A DNA stretch of 64,000 nucleotides from assembly GCA_028554795.2 (NCBI GenBank), contig CM068839.1:40081006-40145005 (forward strand), in the 5' to 3' direction. Under the pieces are notes generated by a model. That model did not search any database, was not told the DNA's origin, and saw only the letters and a program-made list of their open reading frames with translations. A program made the position numbers and the translations under genes. Positions 34,551-45,002 of this stretch are shown in pieces. Source of the stretch: Sinohyriopsis cumingii (Eukaryota; Mollusca; Bivalvia; Unionida; Unionidae). How positions within the stretch are numbered: the first letter of the stretch is position 1; each line of letters starts with the position of its first letter.

Positions 34551-34654
34551 GGGGCTGTAGTGGATTTATTCCTACAGTCCCGACCAACTGAAAATCTCGA
34601 CATTCGAGAATTAAACTAGTCGCAAAAGCACTAGTTTGCGTGTGCGACTATAAT
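34551..34654 (+). other. Hairpin array, copy D, ending at TATAAT
   Basis: GGGGCTGTAG/CTACAGTCCC (34551-34581), TCTCGA/TCGAGA (34595-34609), AGTCGCA/TGCGACT (34618-34649) and TATAAT at 34649, 62 bp before ATG 34711. Spacers between the three hairpins (13 and 8 nt) are nearly those of copies A (12, 10) and B (13, 9), while the stem sequences are unrelated. Confidence 0.6.
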
Positions 34655-34710
34655 TCAGTAATTATTGATTGATTGACTTCGCCCTTTCAACATTGAATAA
34701 TATAAGAAGA

Positions 34711-35047
34711 TGGCTTCTAACACGATTGATAAAATGAAAACATTGTAGGAAGCAGCAGACGATCTAGGTATGGTGGAGGAGATGCTCGTCAGACTAAATG
34801 ATGATCACTATTCTTATAGCCCATATAGCGAAAAGGGGAATCAACAATTTGAGAAAGACGAAAAGACTTTAGGGATCTGAATAACAAGATAAGGAGGAGG
34901 AAGATGATAGAAGAAAGAGAGCCTGGAACGAAAAAATAGAAAAAGAAGAGAATGAGAAGAGGAAAGAAGAGGAGAGGGAGAAAGAGGAGAAGAAAAAGAA
35001 GAATGTACGACAGTAAATAAGAAGTTGGTGGAGGAAAAGAAGAAATA
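34711..35047 (+). pseudogene. Decayed member of the histone-tailed small-gene group
   Basis: ATG 34711 opens a short frame (ASNTIDKMKTL) with an early stop, then the same frame reads EAADDLGMVEEMLVRLNDDH and stops again near 34878. Further on the DNA is purine-rich (K/E/R codons in all frames), and near 35020-35045 it encodes a Trp-rich basic end like that of the 32901-33368 gene. A degenerate stem-loop follows. Clearly non-functional now. Confidence 0.5.
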
Positions 35048-35064
35048 ATAAGAAGAAAACCAAA

Positions 35065-35080
35065 GGCCCTTTTCACTGCC
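35065..35080 (+). terminator. Degenerate histone-like stem-loop
   Basis: GGCCCT-TTTC-ACTGCC keeps the loop and three outer pairs but has lost inner pairs. CGAAAAGA follows, as at the other loci. Decay matches that of the gene upstream. Confidence 0.55.
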
Positions 35081-35136
35081 ACTCATATGCCTCGAAAAGA
35101 TATTTACTCTCTTTGCCATATTTGTGTTTAATGTCC

Positions 35137-35174
35137 ATGTATGTATGTATGTATGTATGTATGTATGTATGTAT
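35137..35174. repeat. (ATGT)n microsatellite
   Basis: About nine ATGT units. Two (GT)n runs follow at 35567-35586 and 35598-35621. The remainder of 35081-36300 is AT-rich, with CCGTAAACGTTCCCA repeated twice near 35390-35420 and no gene. Confidence 0.9.
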
Positions 35175-36399
35175 ACATCTATGTCCCGCCAGTCCTTCCC
35201 CGCCAAGAGTTCTAGGTTATTCACCCGCTGTTTGATCAGATTCAGGTCAGCCCCTTGCAACATTGTTACCAATCTCCAGCCCCATGACGTCACCTCACCT
35301 GTTTCATTCCTATTCACCCTATACAACAATCCCACTTTCCCTTGTCCGTATACAGTCCCGATATTCTCCATGTTCAATTCCCATTGTCCGTAAACGTTCC
35401 CAGGAGGTCCGTAAACGTTCCCACGACCTTTTTGACTGAAATTTCCATTGTATATAGGGTATACCCATTAACTACTCTCGCAACAAACTTTCTCATCAAT
35501 TTTCGGGGGAGGGGGAAGGGAATATATTCCAAGATAAAAATTATCAGTGAACGTTGGAACATAAGGGTGTGTGTGTGTGTGTGTGTCTTTGGATAGGTGT
35601 GTGTGTGTGTGTGTGTGTGTGTGATTATATAAAAATACAAAAGAAGTTGCTGGATAAGGGTGTGTTTTTGGATATTATATGAGGTGCTTTGGTTAAATGT
35701 GTTTGTTGGATTGTAGATAAAAATTTATAACATTACCATTTTCGTTTGTCTCCGGTAACTATCGACCCTTTTCCTCATAAAATTTTTAACTTCAAACGTA
35801 TATTGTCCCTCGAAATACCTTTGTCCTTATACACACATTTTCCCCAAAATTCCATTCCCATATTCAACATATTAAAATTGTAACATATGTCTTCCCCTTG
35901 CCCCTAAATGACAAACCAATGGAAACCTACGCACAACTTTAACGTACGATTTCACATTTACCAAGGTGCCGAACCATGTAACTCCGTGGCGTAATGTTGT
36001 GTCCTGTATATCCACAGAGAGGTTCATTTAATTACTTCTACGATCTATTCTCGGAGTTTTGTGTGTGTGTGTACGCCTATAATCTTTCACGTTTAAAATA
36101 TACTTATGTTATATTTTAGATGTATGGACTATGTAAGACTAAAATTAGGAATTCGTATTTTATATTGGATTTTGTACTTTCTTCATTGGCGTATGCTTAT
36201 TTTTCATTTTTTAAGCAATATTTCCCAAAAACCATAGATTGAATTAATCCTGCCAGATATTTCCGTTCTTAAAATAATATTAAGATGTCATATATAAAAT
36301 ATGTAATGATAGCGAACGCTTGAACGCCGAGTACAAACAACAACAAATACATGTAGCTAGCATTTTAGCTTGGCGGCAAGTTCTTGTCGCAGTTACTTA

Positions 36400-36419
36400 C
36401 CCTGGATAGAGCTCTTCAT
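36400..36419 (-). other. Possible first coding exon of a divergent gene
   Basis: On the - strand ATGAAGAGCTCTATCCAGG is followed by GTAAGT, a good donor site, about 105 bp upstream of the rotatin ATG on the opposite strand. Only 19 coding bases, so this may be chance. If real, the two genes share a two-way promoter. Confidence 0.2.
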
Positions 36420-36524
36420 TTTGGCGGATGTTTTGAAACATGTTCAGACGAATTTTCAATATGGATAAACAAGTCCTACACAACAAGATATATCTTGTAA
36501 TGTCTATAATCAGATGAAGTCATT

Positions 36525-36579
36525 ATGTCAGGGAATCTTAGACACGATGTTGATTTTCATGGTCTCTTCAAGAAACTTG
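36525..36579 (+). CDS. RTTN: Rotatin, coding exon 1 (start)
   Basis: ATG 36525 reads SGNLRHDVDFHGLFKKLG and ends with one base of a codon at a GTATGT donor; the next exon supplies the other two bases. Rotatin is a large armadillo-repeat protein of centrioles and basal bodies, needed for centriole elongation, ciliogenesis and left-right patterning in vertebrates. The eight exons found here (through 63313) cover only the first roughly 370 residues of a protein that is usually above 2,000 long, so the gene continues past the window. All exon phases join cleanly. Confidence 0.72.
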
Positions 36580-39500
36580 GTATGTGCAATAAAAAAAGAG
36601 CTGATCATGCGATCCACCAATGATATATTATCGAGGTAGATGAAATGATCGGAGCTGCTGAATCTGATCTCTCAGTTTACCAGAGTTAAATTCGGAGAAT
36701 TGATCTGTTTCATAATTAATTTATTTTTGTGTGATCACCATGACCCATCCAGTTATCGTTCCATAAATGATTAAAATATGGTTTAGTGTCCCCTACCTGG
36801 TCCAAAATATGTCATTTAGGAACTTGAAAAAACGGGGTCATAAATGACCTTAACGAATGGATTCCCGTTCATGTTGAAAATCGAGAGTTAAGTAATCCTG
36901 GCTCCAAATATGGGGAGTCGGAAGGATAATCGTGTGAGTCCCAGTCAATCACAAAGTCTTAGCCCCAGAGTAAGAATTTGTCCCAATACAAGCTATACTC
37001 CTTAAAAAATCAAAGGTACCCCTGACTAGAACGATACTTGATTTGGTCAAAAGTATGGATTTTATTTGATATTCAAAGTTACATTTTTAAACTGTATATT
37101 TCTTAATTTTCTTTCAGTATTTATTTAATAATTGTCTTATCTACTGGTAATACTAGTATTCTGATACTGTCAATTCACAATAATGACTGCAGTAAATTAC
37201 CAGTGCTCCAGTAAAATGCACCATGCTGAATAATTTTACACATACAGTATTGTCTGTCTGGAAGCAAATTTTTTAGCTATAGCTGGATGTGGTACTGGAG
37301 AATACCAGATGATACTAAATGTCTAATATTTTTAATGTATCCAGTATCTACTAGTATTGGATTTGACAGCAAGACTTGAATTTCCATTATTGTTATTTGT
37401 CAGTTGGCAAGATTTTAGCTGTTCAGAAAATATTGGTTTTTAGAATTTTTTGGGAGAATATTTTTAAAAAAACGTTTTGAAATGTATCCATTGTAAAATG
37501 AGAGAGAAAACAGACTGTCAAAATAAAAATTACTCGAATAGTGTATTCTATAAGTATTGCAAAAGAGATGATACTGGTTTACCAGTATCATTATCATATA
37601 AACCGAGATAACTTTTGGAGATCTAAACATTTCCAGACAGCTAGTATTTGCTGGTATTGTCAGTGTTAGCAGATTTGAGAAAATATTAGAACAATACTGG
37701 TAGATTTACTTTATAAACATATTCATTCCATGGTTTAGTTGGTTTTGCATGAAAGTGGTGCTGACCAGATATCCTGTATGGCCACCATGGTGGACATCAT
37801 GACAATCTTATTACATGTATTGATTCATCTCTTGAATAGAGTCATATCATCATGAATTTTCACCAGAAAGTTTCTTATGATGTTGGTACTAAAGAAAATT
37901 TGTACTGATCTGACAGCCAACATGGCTACCATGGCAGCCATCATAAAAATCTTAATGATGTGCAGTTTTCCTCAATGAAAATGGTGCCAATCTTACATCC
38001 AATATTGCTTTGATACAGGCTAATTTGAAAATCTTGTTATTGCTAAAAAAATATTATTACACATGATTTTGCTGGTCTTAAAATTGATGGTTGCAAATTA
38101 ACATTTTGCTACTAATTATTCTGATTTTGCTAGCTAAATAAGCAATCAACTAGAAGTTTTTTGCCTATGGTATTTGGAAGTATGCTTAATTTGTATTAAA
38201 AAATATGAAATATGCTAATTAATGGACATTGATAAGAGCCTGATTTAAAAAGATCTGAATTCTGCTAATACTGAAAAATGTTATTTAAGGGCCTTGTTTT
38301 AAAAAAATGATTCAGCAGTTTTATAAAGAAGAAATGGTCTTAAATTGAATTCCTCATGCACGAGTCCCTTCAAGGAGCTCTTGTCATTAGAGTTATTGCC
38401 CTTTTGACTTGCAGCTGAATGTTACATATTACAAAATTGTGAATGCAGCTGTTTCAGTTTTCAGTGCCTCACTTTGAAGCTTGGCAAATGTTAAGTTTAT
38501 GATTTGAAGATGTTTATACTGACAAATTATTTTGCTTGCACAATTTTTGTTAGAGTCACTGCTTTTTTTTGTTTTGCAGCTGAATGTAGTGTATGAGAGA
38601 ATCTTGTGAGAATATCTAATGTAAAAGCTTTCATGGGTTGCTATGAAACATGATATACATTATGGTCAGATTATGGTCAGCTTCTAGAGGTGCATATTTT
38701 AAATAGTAACCATAAACAGTTACTATAAATAGAAAATAAGGGAACTGTTCAACTTACATAGTGGAATGATTGCACACGCTGACAATATAAGATCACTAGA
38801 AGGAGGTCTGAGATGGTGTCACATGACACAAGCCTTGAACTGTACTCATTATTTTGTGTCCCACTTGCTCCTGATGTTGCCAGATATAATCTTTGATCTG
38901 AACTTTGAATCATTTTTACATGAATTACCCAGGTAATTATGAACACCTTTAACCAAAATAATTGCATTAATATACATATACATTTCATTGTTACATAATG
39001 GTAATTGTGCACTCAGACGAATGCAGTACTTGCATGTAGAAGGTATTGTTTTCTTACTTTTTTTAATGATCATACTAATAGTTCAGTGGCCCCGAGTGGC
39101 CAAGTGGTCTAAAGCGCTCTTCGTTATGGATCACTGCCATCTCACCTCTGTCTGCATAGGTTCGAGTCTTGGATTCGGCCAATGTGGATATGTGAGAAAG
39201 CTTGCCAGTAGCTTCTCAAGGGTCAGTGGTTCTTACTGGGGTTTTCCCGTGTTCTTCCTCCACCATTAATACTGGCCACCATGTATAGCCTATTGTGTGC
39301 TGAAAAATGGTGTTAAACCCTACAAAAACAACAACAACAACAACAATTAATAGTGCACATGTAGAATTTTTATAGGATCAGGGTTGATCAAATCCCATAG
39401 CTTGATGTCCTGGACTTTTGAAATCGGATAAGTAACATTTTCCTAGGTACTAGTCTTGAGTCCAGGGCATGTGTTTTTCTCCTATTTTAAAACAAGCCAG

Positions 39501-41082
39501 GCAGGCACTGATTTTCATATATTGATTATTGTTTCTATTTGTATATCTTGATTCAGGCCCTTCTGGCAGTGTGAATTCTCCAGTCCACCTCATCGTTTTA
39601 TTCTTTCACATCCTGTGATGCTACAGTAAATGGTTGTTGATGATCATTGCATGTGCACAAGGTCTGTTACAGCTTAAGTGCATGTTTTGGCTCAGTGACC
39701 AAATAAACATAACAGTAGATGCTGATGCAAGATGCTTGTCTCCATCAGCGAATGAAAGTATCAGTGTTTATGTGTCGTCTCATCATTATATTGTTGCATC
39801 TCATCAGTCAATAAAATCACTTTCCATATACTGGGAGAACCTTATTGTGGCATTATAAAGAATTTTGTCTTCTTCACCTTATCCTCATTTGATGGGCCTT
39901 TCGGAGCCACACAAACTGTCTGATTGAACTAGACTATTTGTTTATGCAGAAACCATGAAGAGGTTTTCATCAATCTGATAAAATTTTGTTCTGCTTTAAA
40001 ATTAAGATCTGATGTACATGTAGACTGATAGGATCAATGGTCATTTTCTGTTCCCCAATCAAAATACAGCTTTCACATTGCTGAAAGTGAAAATGATATT
40101 TGATACTTCATTATAAACAATAACTCCTTAATGTATGCCTAAAAATAGTTGGCTTGGAATTCCAAAGCTCACCAGAACATGGACATTTATCGGTGTCTGT
40201 CAGATCTCTTATAATGAGGATTGGCCACAAGTGAATGTTGAAATGGATAGAGAAGGATCACCTGCTCAAGATGACATGGATGAGGATCAACTTGTCTCAA
40301 GCTGACTTTTAAAAGTATAGAAAGTGCCAATGCAGAATTGGCTGGCATCTGGCCTTAGTACATAGAATGGGAAAGGAATCTTTTGTCAGTAAAATTCCAT
40401 TATTGCCCCCCCCCCCCCCCATTTCAGCCTCCAGTACCCATGAGTATCCAATGGTAGATATGGGGACATACCTGTCATAAGAAAATTTCTTGCAGCATCA
40501 CTGTATCATGCAAATGAGAAAAAAATACTGTCACTTTCTGTCTTGTGATGGAATAATGCATGCAGGCTGTTATTGGAAAGCTGTGAACTTGATAGTAAGG
40601 TAAATTTATGATCTGTATTGTATTTAGAATTGGATTGTAATGAGGACACCATACCAAAGGAGAACTGTGATACAGAATCCTGCTTAAGGAAATCAGCTGT
40701 TAAATTACTGCACTGAATAAAAAGGTTGGCCTCCTTTGTACTATCATACTATCATGTTAATTATGTCTTTTGAATCAAATAAAGGAGGTGGAATAAAAGA
40801 AAAAGGTAAAAGGCATGCAAATTCTACATACTTAAAATTTAGCGGCCCCGGTCATATGTCAGGTGAACTCACTTCAGTTGATCAATTGAACACTGTTATA
40901 AATGTTATTGTGTATGTAACATAAACTACCTTAAATGAACAGACTCACTCATAACTGATCAAAGGTAGCAAGGCAACCAAGCGAAATGAAAACTGTATTA
41001 TTATTATTATTAATCCAGAGTGTATTGATTTTAAGCCACAGGAAAGATAATCTATGACAAGCATATTACTGTTGTCCTGTAG
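36580..41082 (+). other. Rotatin intron 1
   Basis: 4.5 kb, AT-rich. Holds a long-period repeat related to 43300-43740 and 60480-61500 (around 37740-38060, ...ATGGCNACCATGG...), a SINE at 39083-39347, a poly-C run near 40408, and an ATT microsatellite near 40998. No gene seen. Confidence 0.7.
39083..39347 (+). mobile_element. tRNA-derived SINE with 7-bp target duplication
   Basis: Flanked by TAATAGT (39076-39082 and 39348-39354). The head looks like a leucine-type tRNA: A box GAGTGGCCAAGTGG, B box GGTTCGAGTCTT. The body includes CTGGGGTTTTCCC and TTCTTCCTCCACC, a conserved central segment type of invertebrate SINEs. The tail is GGTGTTAAACCCTAC followed by (AAC)n. Confidence 0.85.
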
Positions 41083-41270
41083 GTCATCATCTTGAGGAGA
41101 TCCGAGTTCGAGCACTGGAGAATATTGTATCAAAATTGGACCACAAGTTGATCTGTGATGCAGACTTGGTACAAGAGCGCCACCTCTTCATCAGGCTTTT
41201 AGAGTGGTTTAATTTTCCTAATACTGTCCGTCACCATGAGGTGCTATCGTTGCTGCAAAGGCTGTCACAG
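41083..41270 (+). CDS. RTTN: Rotatin, coding exon 2
   Basis: 188 bp between TCCTGTAG and GTAAAT. Reads [20 protein letters not shown], then [20 protein letters not shown] and [20 protein letters not shown]. This is the most conserved N-terminal armadillo region of rotatin (human counterpart: the block with LICYADLIQER and LLEWFNFP). It identifies the gene. Starts with two bases of a glycine codon left open by exon 1 and ends on a codon boundary. Confidence 0.92.
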
Positions 41271-44200
41271 GTAAATACAATTTACATAGAAATATGAATT
41301 AAAATATAATAGTCTTTTAATAAAAAATATTAGATAACTATATTCAAGAAAGTTTATTTAGTAGGATTTAAGCATAATTATTCCCCATATAATATATTTG
41401 TTTTTTTTTTTGTCATGTATATTTGATTTAATTTGTATTTGATTTAATTTAATTGTTTATTTGTTAGTTTAAAAATTTGTGTATTCAGTTATATGCTATT
41501 GAATGTAACTTTATTTACTGGAATAGAGTTCAGTTCTGGCTGATTTTTTTTTCTTTTTCAAAGTAAAGAACTAATAATAGAAACTTTGTATCTAATGGTG
41601 ACCTAGTTCCTGACTTTGATTCAGAACCTGTAGAGTTGTAGTAAACAACTTTTAAAATATTTTTAAAATTCTTTCTCAGAGTAAGATTCATAAAGTGGAA
41701 TCAAGCCATACTTGTAGTACGTGACAAATAACGTGTTTATTGTTACAAACTGTTGGTTTTCCCATAAGGATGAACTCTTGACCTCCATCCTGTAATCTGT
41801 TTTTGCGTTGTAGTTAGATTTATTACTAATGTTTTGAGAAAGAATCATCATTCCTGACTTAACACTTTAGAAGTTAAAGTGTTTTCTGTTGTGACCAGTT
41901 TTGGGCTAATTATTTTGTTTTCTTCAATTTATTTGGATTTCAAGTTTGTTTTCCCTGGAAATACTAGTGCTCTTAATTAATTCTTGGACAAAGACATTTA
42001 TCGAAATTTATACAGAATTAAAAAAACTGGCATTTGATAGAAGGTGTTCAGCCACAAGAAAAAAAGCAAAAGTTGAATGAGAATGATGAAGAATAATTCT
42101 TATGATAAGGAAAAGTGTAATGGAAAATTTCAGAAGAAATGGACAAAAAAACAGGGAATGGCTTAATTATGACGAGGAAAGGAACATTATGTGGTGTAAC
42201 TGGTGTACATAATTCACAAAAACAAACACACAGAAAACATCCAGTTTTGTTGCGGGTTGTTCGAACTTTAAAATTGAATCAGTAAACATACATGAAAGCT
42301 GTGTGACATTGTTTTGTGAACAGGACTAGTAAAGATTTGGCAGGACTAGTAGATTTCTCAGTATACTAGTCCTTCTGGCTACAAAGAAATTTGTGTTAAA
42401 TTCGAGCCCTGTATAGGGGACTGGTCTTTCTTGAGATAGTCTGATAAAATGTTGTTGGCATCATCTATACTTTGGCACATAATGATGTGAGCTCGGGCAA
42501 ATGGATGGTGTTTCTTGAGATGGACCTTATAAAATGTTGGCCACAGCAGCTCTACTTTGGTAAATCATGATGTGAGGTCACAGGGTTGATCTTTCTTGAG
42601 ATAGGCCTCAAGAAAATATGAACCACGACATCTTTACTTTGGTACATCATTATAAAATTAGACCACAGCAGCTTTAGAACTTGTGCAATATAATGTGGTA
42701 TTGTTTTGCTCTGCAGTTATGCAATAATAATGTCCATTTGGTCCTTGTGGTTTGGCTCCTTGGTTATTTTCTCCTTCAGAAAGAGGGATGTGTAGAAGGT
42801 AAATATGTGTGCATTTCTTTAAAGAACAGTAGGGAGAATGTTGAGTCACATCTAGACTTCTTTCATATATTGTACTTAAATTTCTTTGCATGTAGTACTA
42901 GGGAAAAATGCATATCTAACTGAGACAGCTGATCGAAATCGTTGCACCTTGTTGCTGGAGAAATGAACTTGAACTAGTACATGAACTTAAGCTGTTTTTA
43001 AAGTTTGGAAAATTGATTGTTTCACTTCTGAACATGCAATAAATTAATTATATAATATGAGGTAAATAGATTTTGTGCATTGCCAAACACTTCAGTATCA
43101 GAGGTAAGGAAATCTTTTATGTAGTCCACAATTCTATAATGTCTAAATGAAAGTGAATGATTTTTAAAAAAAACACCTGAAACAAATGAAGTTTGATTGC
43201 TGGTCCTTCTAAATGGAAGCTTATACTGACATGAGGTTTATGCTAGACAACTAATTTTAATTATGTTTGTACGAAATGAAAATGTTGCTTATCTGTTTTT
43301 AAATATGACCACCATGGTTGATGTCTTAAAAATATTGTTGCTGCTTCTCCGTAATGGAAAGTCATATGAACATGGGGTTTTCACCAGAACACATCTTATG
43401 GTGTTTAATTGGTTCTTAATGAAAATTATGCTGATCTGATATCTAATATGGCCACCATGGCAGTCATTTTGAAAACATTATCACCTCCAGAATTAATGGT
43501 CATATTGACTAAGTATTTCTCATGATATCTAATTGTTCCTAAATACAAATGTTGCTAATCATGTATCAAACATGCTTTGATGGCCATCTTGAATATTTTG
43601 TTATCACTATTTTCTCTAAAATGATGGTCATATTTAAATGGGTTTTCCACCAGTGGTCATCTAATGTTGTCTAGATTGTCTTAAAGGAAAATGGTGCCAA
43701 TCTGAAGTCCAGTATAACTGCCACAGTAACTGTTTCTTAAGACCTGAGAATATCAAATGGTTCCAGCACTCAAAAGAAGACATGCTCTTATTGATTTCCT
43801 AGAAATTCATTTACAGTATCGGTCCATTTGAATGAGACAGGTTTTTGACTGGTTCTCCTTTCACTCAAGGAAATAACAAAATGTTTATAAATATAAATAT
43901 TTTTAACTCACACAACATTCTCAAATTCTTCTTACTACAACTGTCCCAAACTACATTGGTGTATTGCAAAAAGGGTCTAATCCAAGTCAGGTGCAACTAT
44001 GAATGAATTCTTTTGGAAAGTTTATACTTTAATTTTCTCAACAATGCTAACTTTTTATTTCCTTTATTGGCTATATAATCAATATGTTCATTCTGATTAA
44101 AATTACTTTAAATCATCAAACCAACCTGTCTGAGACTTAACAAAGGAGGCATTTGCCATCTAAACATAATTCAGGGACTTGTATATTTGACCTTTTTTGA

Positions 44201-44815
44201 GAAGAACATTACCTTACTTCCATTTTCATAGCATTCAGTATCATAAACCACTGTTTTGGCCATAATCTAACTTTTCCAAATCATGGCTAATCAGTCGTTC
44301 AGCATCAGAAGCACTTGGAGGTGAATAACACAATAATGAGTTGTTTTCAAAAAGACAATTCATTGATTCCGCATTGTCATTTACATAAACCAAAAACAAT
44401 AAGGGACCTGTATTTGTTCTCCAAAGCTTATATGGGTTAAATTGTTATCTGTGTATTGCTGCAAAGAATTGCAGAAGTGGAAAGGGAAGATTTGCAATCA
44501 ATATATCCCATGATTGGAGTACATTGCTGTTTTATAAATAATAATAATCAACTACATTAACTTGTTTTTGACTTGTACATAATCTTAATAATGTGTATTT
44601 GAATTGTCTTTTAATGGTGGACTGAAACATATCACATAGTTTCTTGTTTGTTCTCACAGGGAGATAGGTTAATATCTTTATGTGAAGAATTCCATTATTA
44701 TTATTATTGTTGTTGTTGTTGTTGTTATTCATATTATTTACAATGTCATATCATAAAGGTTTCCAAGGAGATCAGTTATGGATTTTGTATGATTTTGTCT
44801 TTCACTTTAAATCAG
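41271..44815 (+). other. Rotatin intron 2
   Basis: 3.5 kb. Three tandem units of about 95 bp (...TTTCTTGAGATAG...ACTTTGG...) at 42415-42675, the long-period repeat at 43300-43740, and an ATT/GTT microsatellite at 44695-44730. No gene seen. Confidence 0.65.
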
Positions 44816-45002
44816 CACACATCTGGTGCAGAAGTATTACAGGATATTGGAGGGATTGAATTCTTGACACAGCTTCGTGGGGATGTCTCACCTGCATTGC
44901 AGCCCCTGATTGACCAAATACTAGAAAATACAATGAGACTTCCTGATGTAGGGGGCAGCCAGCATGCTCCAGAATGTATATACCAGAAACATGACCATCC
45001 AG
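44816..45002 (+). CDS. RTTN: Rotatin, coding exon 3
   Basis: 187 bp between TTAAATCAG and GTAAGT. Reads HTSGAEVLQDIGGIEFLTQL and PALQPLIDQILENTMRLPD, matching the rotatin segment 'VGAVEFLSKLR...LQ..ID.IL' by pattern. Begins in phase 0 and ends one base into a codon. Confidence 0.85.
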
